Positions 60,150 to 64,000 of a stretch of 64,000 nt of DNA are shown piece by piece. Made by a program: the position numbers and the translations under genes. How positions within the stretch are numbered: the first letter of the stretch is position 1; each line of letters starts with the position of its first letter. Source of the DNA: Isoetes taiwanensis (taxonomy: Eukaryota; Streptophyta; Lycopodiopsida; Isoetales; Isoetaceae); NCBI GenBank assembly GCA_021234155.1, contig JAJEKV010000071.1, forward strand, positions 2,788,483-2,852,482, in the 5' to 3' direction. Below the pieces are notes generated by a model, which did not search any database, was not told the origin of the DNA, and worked only from the letters and a program-made list of their open reading frames with translations.

Positions 60150-60835
60150 GTGATGGGGTACAAAGACAAATTGGCTTCACAGCTAACGATCGTGCTGGTC
60201 TTAAGGAAGACCACCACTGCTGGGGGTCTTGATCTTTTTTCCTCTCACCCAAGTAGAGGACTCAGCTCAGTTCAAGGGAGGTCCTGCCTAGCCTAAGTCC
60301 TTCTTTAGGGTTCAAGTGAGGCTCACTTCTAGCCTCTAAGTCCTTCTAACACTCCCAGGATTCATGGCACAGAGGAAATCCATGAAGCTAGTAATATACA
60401 ACAAGGAGCAAAGCAAAGAACAATATCTAAAAGCCTGTGAAAACTCCCTAAGCTGCGCTTCATTGTCCATGTCAGCGTCAGGAGCTTCCGCAGAAGGCAT
60501 GCATGATCGAAATTTTATGTGCACGTGTATTAATCCAAAGACCCAACGCTGCTATTAATTGTTTCTGGTTCTTAACGCATTGCGTTCTTTGGTATGATTC
60601 GCCATCTTTTGTCATGGGGAGACTTTCGTACTAGATTTCGCTATAGCCAGATGGGACTACAACTGGGTCAGCTTTTTACACCCACTGCGGCAAAGAACCA
60701 CAGCCTATGTGCCTTATTTGGGATATGTGGATGCACGTGTATAGTTTTCTAAAGTTTGTTTCTTCCCACGTACGTGCCGCTTTAGATTGTATTCTTCCCC
60801 ATCCCAAAGATCAGCATTTTCTGTGTCTTTCAAAT
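60150..60835. other. Region upstream of the LINE zinc-binding domain
   Basis: It contains short frames (60364-60558 plus; 60336-60524 minus). From about 60570 on, the plus strand probably belongs to the LINE (for example LIWDMWMHVYSFLKF), but the 5' boundary of the element cannot be fixed. Confidence 0.3.
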
Positions 60836-60838
60836 CCA

Positions 60839-61428
60839 TGGAAAAGTGTTTGGATGTGACATGATAAATTGCTCCACCCTAAAGTACCAAGGCTTATATG
60901 GGCAAATTCTCCATAGATGTGTTCATGGAATGCCCGAGTCCTTATCGCTCCTCTATGTGGCCAATGTGTTGAAACTATCGAACATCAGCTTCTTCTTGTG
61001 CGATCATTCGGCTTGCTTGGGCGCGGGTTGTTCACTCTTTCAATGTGTTCCCCACTAGCCAAGCAGATCCTACTTGCACTTTATCCCCATGTTTGGCCCC
61101 ACATGTGAAGCTGCATTTCCATTCATTTAGTTGGATTTTGTGGCTCCATCCGCAGAGGGAGACGCTTGTGCACACATCTCTCCGACGCCACTTCCATTGT
61201 GCTCAGAAGATCACTTAAAGTTTATCGTTGTTTCATCTCGAATATGGATAAAAAGATAATTAAGGCATGTATTTTACTTGTCCTTCCTTCCTTCCTTCTT
61301 ATGCATGTATCGTGTTTTTGCCTAGTCGGGATCAGCTCAATGCACTCAGGGTTTTTATTCCCTGTGATGTGCATTGTGTAATGACTTTTGTTCTTGCTAA
61401 TAAAAAGAGTCTCACCAAAAAAAAAAAA
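60839..61428 (+). mobile_element. 5'-truncated, decayed LINE (L1-type) with zf-RVT domain and poly(A)
   Basis: The frame from 60839 reads WKSVW, then DKLLHPKVPRLIWANSP, and, after a stop at 60914-60916, VLIAPLCGQCVETIEHQLLL. This matches the zinc-binding domain (zf-RVT) found downstream of reverse transcriptase in plant LINEs: W-x-W, a P-K-x-x-x-x-x-W core and C-x-x-C...E-T-x-x-H. Two in-frame stops show that it is dead. About 300 bases of 3' sequence follow, then AATAAA (61399-61404) and A12 (61417-61428), the expected LINE 3' end. Reverse transcriptase and endonuclease are absent from the recognisable part. Target-site duplications were not found. Confidence 0.75.
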
Positions 61429-61429
61429 C

Positions 61430-63700
61430 AACATTCTCAATATGACACATCTAAATTATGAAAAATCAAACTCTTCATGAGTTAAGAAAATGGCAACATC
61501 TTGTGTCTAAGAACATCTACAATATAGGATTCCCTCTAAATTTAGGTAATCCTTACGCATGTGATCCTGCTACACACCCCGTCCAAAACATTTATTTGTC
61601 AGCCCAAATCTATAGTTCAAGATATATAACACATATCTTCATCCCATTTCACCAACACATATTCCAAACGACAAATGGCCACTGGGATCAAATCTATTCT
61701 ATATGGTATATATTTTATAATAGGCAACCATGCCCTTGGTTCTTTCCATCAAGAGCAATTTAGGATGGGAATCCCAATTCAACCTTCACATTTGTTGTTT
61801 GTTTTTTTGCACACAAGAGTAAGGGTGTGGCTAGTCAAGTACTACCATAGTCTGTTTGGAAAAATGTCCCGAGTTGTATAGGATTTCGAGATGAAGTGAT
61901 AAAGAAAAGCTTAAAATTCTATCATTAAGAACCAACATGTAGATGATCTATTTCGACTATACATATAATTTGATTATTATTATTGATGTATACATTAATA
62001 TCTATTAAATGTTCTCTCGTAGAAGCTGTCATTTTCAACATAGTCTTCCTTTTGTTCTATTCATCAAAAGTCCAAAAATTGCTTGGCATTTTTAAGAATT
62101 TTCCTATTTAAATGGTCATTATTACTTCTTCTCAGTGCCAAATTAGCTTTCAATTTTGGATCAGCGTTTCCATATTTCATAGAGGCAAACAATTTGATGC
62201 ATCAAGCCTAAAAATAGAGTTTTACTTGCTTGAATATGGCACATATTTTCTTCTACCTAACTTCGTTTATGCTCCATGGAATACTAATATATGGAGGGTA
62301 CACCAAGATGTACTTGTTAGTTGCTCAAGAGTCCAACTAGGAAGCTTAGGCACCTAAGGAGTGGAGGGTAGTATCCAAATGAGAAATATGGACCAAATGC
62401 AATGTTGGAATTTATATAGTCTGCTCATATAAAAATGCCAACAAAAGTGTAAATACGGTATAAATGTGAGTTTGGCTTTTAACGGTACCTAGTATCACCA
62501 TTAAATGGATGATCCAGGAACAACTTGATCAATTAGTAGAGCCACCATTATTTGGCATCACTTGTAAATTCTCCTCTAAAACATACATTCTTTATCTTGG
62601 AGCTTTTGTTGTGGAAACTATGAGACAAAAAAAAAGTGACGTATGATTCCCATGATTGGTCATTTTACTATAATATTGTTTGATAATTGTTTGAATACTA
62701 AAACTATGCAATAAGATACATTTGGGTCTGAAATAAATGCATGTTGCCATTAATCCAATTCTCTTTAAGAAATAGCCCCACCATTTGCACAAGTGTGCCG
62801 TAGTGCTAGTTTGTTTGTGTTAGGCAGACACCATGATGTCAAAACAGTGGTATAGGAGGTAGCTTGCTCTCTATTGTACTTGTTTGTAAGAGCTCCAAAG
62901 AAATGAATAGGAGAAACTTTTTTCTTTGTAGGTTCGTGCAGGTGCCCTTTTTGAACTTGCCTGAATGCTTAATTGCTTCAGAGAAAAACACTAAATTGGG
63001 ACATGAGGCCAAGCCGACAATCTATATATATCATGTGGGATGTTGTTAATCTAGCAAAACGTTGGTGCTTAATCCGACCATCTAGTTGGTTATTTGGCCA
63101 TTCAATATCAACCAGGTCGTTAATCTTGTAAAAAGACCATAAATTTCAATTGGATGGTTCTTGCTGCTCTATGGGCAATTTGATCTACTTTAAAAAGCAT
63201 GCCAATTGTTTTGTATGTACTTATTCTTTTCTGTCAATTAAACTGCGCAGTTTTTCATGGCTGATACTGGGTGGCAGGATTAACAACATAATGCGTGAGC
63301 CGCATTACAAACTTATATACAAAGAGGAGGATGTTTTTACAAAATCAATGTCAAAACAAAGCCAAATTAATCCTCTTGTTCGAAAGATTATATAAGGGTC
63401 ATTGCCCAGAGAAAAGAAAGAACTGGACTTTGTGATGTTAGCATTTAGAACTAGATTTCAAGCAGCCAAACCATAGTAGCAAACATAGAAAACTATGGAT
63501 TTATAACAATCCATTGTTGTTATCAACAGATGATTCATAAAAAACACAGAAGGGTTATAGATTTGAGCATACGCATCTAGTGCCACTTTGCGAATGATAA
63601 AGAATAATTGGATAGTAGCATTGAATTAGCACAAAATAGTATCACAAATTGCAATAAAGCATATAACTACTAGGGGCAACAAGCCCTTGAAAGCATGCAT
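61430..63700. other. AT-rich intergenic region
   Basis: Frames of 60-101 codons (61458-61763 and 61675-61881 plus) overlap and show no domain. No structural repeat is obvious. Confidence 0.3.
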
Positions 63701-63707
63701 AAGTAAA

Positions 63708-63995
63708 TCATAAAACAACACACTTATTAGAATTTTTAAATGGACTGGGATGTCGATGTTTCCCTTGCTTGCGACGCTTCTTCTTGATTTGTTCTTGACT
63801 GACATGCTGCTTCTTGATTTGCTCTTCAAGCCTTTTCACATCTACCAAACGTGATCCACTTCTTGCAGCATATTCTTTGCGCTCTGGTTTCCTCAATGCC
63901 GAACCTATGAGCGCACTTTGGAGAGGAGATAGGTTCAAAGTTATTGTTAAAAGGCCATGATGCCCCACATTCTCTATCTTATGGCATTCATGCAA
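63708..63995 (-). CDS. Terminal exon with polybasic tract and CVVL (CaaL) C-terminus, copy 2
   Basis: The minus-strand frame contains ALIGSALRKPERKEYAARSG, SRLVDVKRLEEQIKK, a second QEQIKKKRRKQGKHR, and ends FKNSNKCVVL then TGA (63708-63710). The Cys-Val-Val-Leu end with an upstream basic cluster is a classical geranylgeranylation and membrane-binding signature. ALIGS, SRLVDVKRLE and the tail match the exon at 41751-42068, and downstream words (AGCACAAAATAGT, AACAAGCCC) are shared too. No native ATG opens the frame. A possible acceptor (CTCTCCAAAG) precedes TGCGCTCATAGG. Earlier exons would lie beyond the right edge of the window. The parent protein is unknown. Confidence 0.5.
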   Translation of the reverse strand: MHECHKIENVGHHGLLTITLNLSPLQSALIGSALRKPERKEYAARSGSRLVDVKRLEEQIKKQHVSQEQIKKKRRKQGKHRHPSPFKNSNKCVVL

Positions 63996-64000
63996 ATTTA

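Overview
The window looks like nuclear DNA of a land plant with a large, gene-poor genome. The evidence is a plant-type LINE tail ending in poly(A), an LTR end with a primer-binding site like those of Ty3/gypsy elements, a tRNA-derived SINE-like head, long degenerate simple-sequence arrays, GT/AG-bounded exon-like segments and a telo-box/CCAAT/TGGGCT promoter-like cluster. I found no complete intact gene, no bacterial operon, no rRNA and no CRISPR. I cannot name the species. Most long open frames lie in old repeats or GC-rich blocks and are not convincing genes.

Layout. 1-10 kb is AT-rich intergenic DNA holding one copy (596-1005) of a duplicated minus-strand coding-like block and a decayed minus-strand reading frame (about 7080-8569). 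9.6-9.93 kb is purine-rich. 10.54-10.95 kb is the right end of an LTR with TATA box, two AATAAA signals, terminal CA and a primer-binding-like site. 11-18 kb is degraded DNA unusually rich in ACGC tetramers. 18.25-23.4 kb is a GC-rich block containing the SINE-like head. 25.0-25.86 kb and 28.9-30.8 kb are two arrays of AGATTC/GAATCT heptamer-like repeats in opposite orientation. 31.48-36.3 kb is a second GC-rich block. 40.6-42.1 kb holds an exon-like segment, a hairpin, a splice-site-bounded minus-strand exon and a minus-strand terminal exon ending in a polybasic tract and CVIL. 43.6-45.7 kb carries decayed minus-strand coding sequence. 49.84-54.66 kb is a 2.4-kb direct tandem duplication. 57-60.2 kb holds exon-like segments, the promoter-like cluster and the second copy of the duplicated block. 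60.8-61.43 kb is a 5'-truncated LINE with its zinc-binding domain and poly(A). The right edge (63.7-64 kb) carries a second minus-strand exon with a polybasic CVVL terminus, related to the one at 41.75 kb.

The best leads are the paired polybasic CaaL exons, the ATG-less exons at 41.2 and 58.1 kb, the duplicated coding-like block at the two ends of the window, and the opposed GAATCT arrays. Short indels, often with C/G-rich inserts, separate the two halves of the tandem duplication. Consensus error in the assembly may therefore have broken some frames that look like pseudogenes here.
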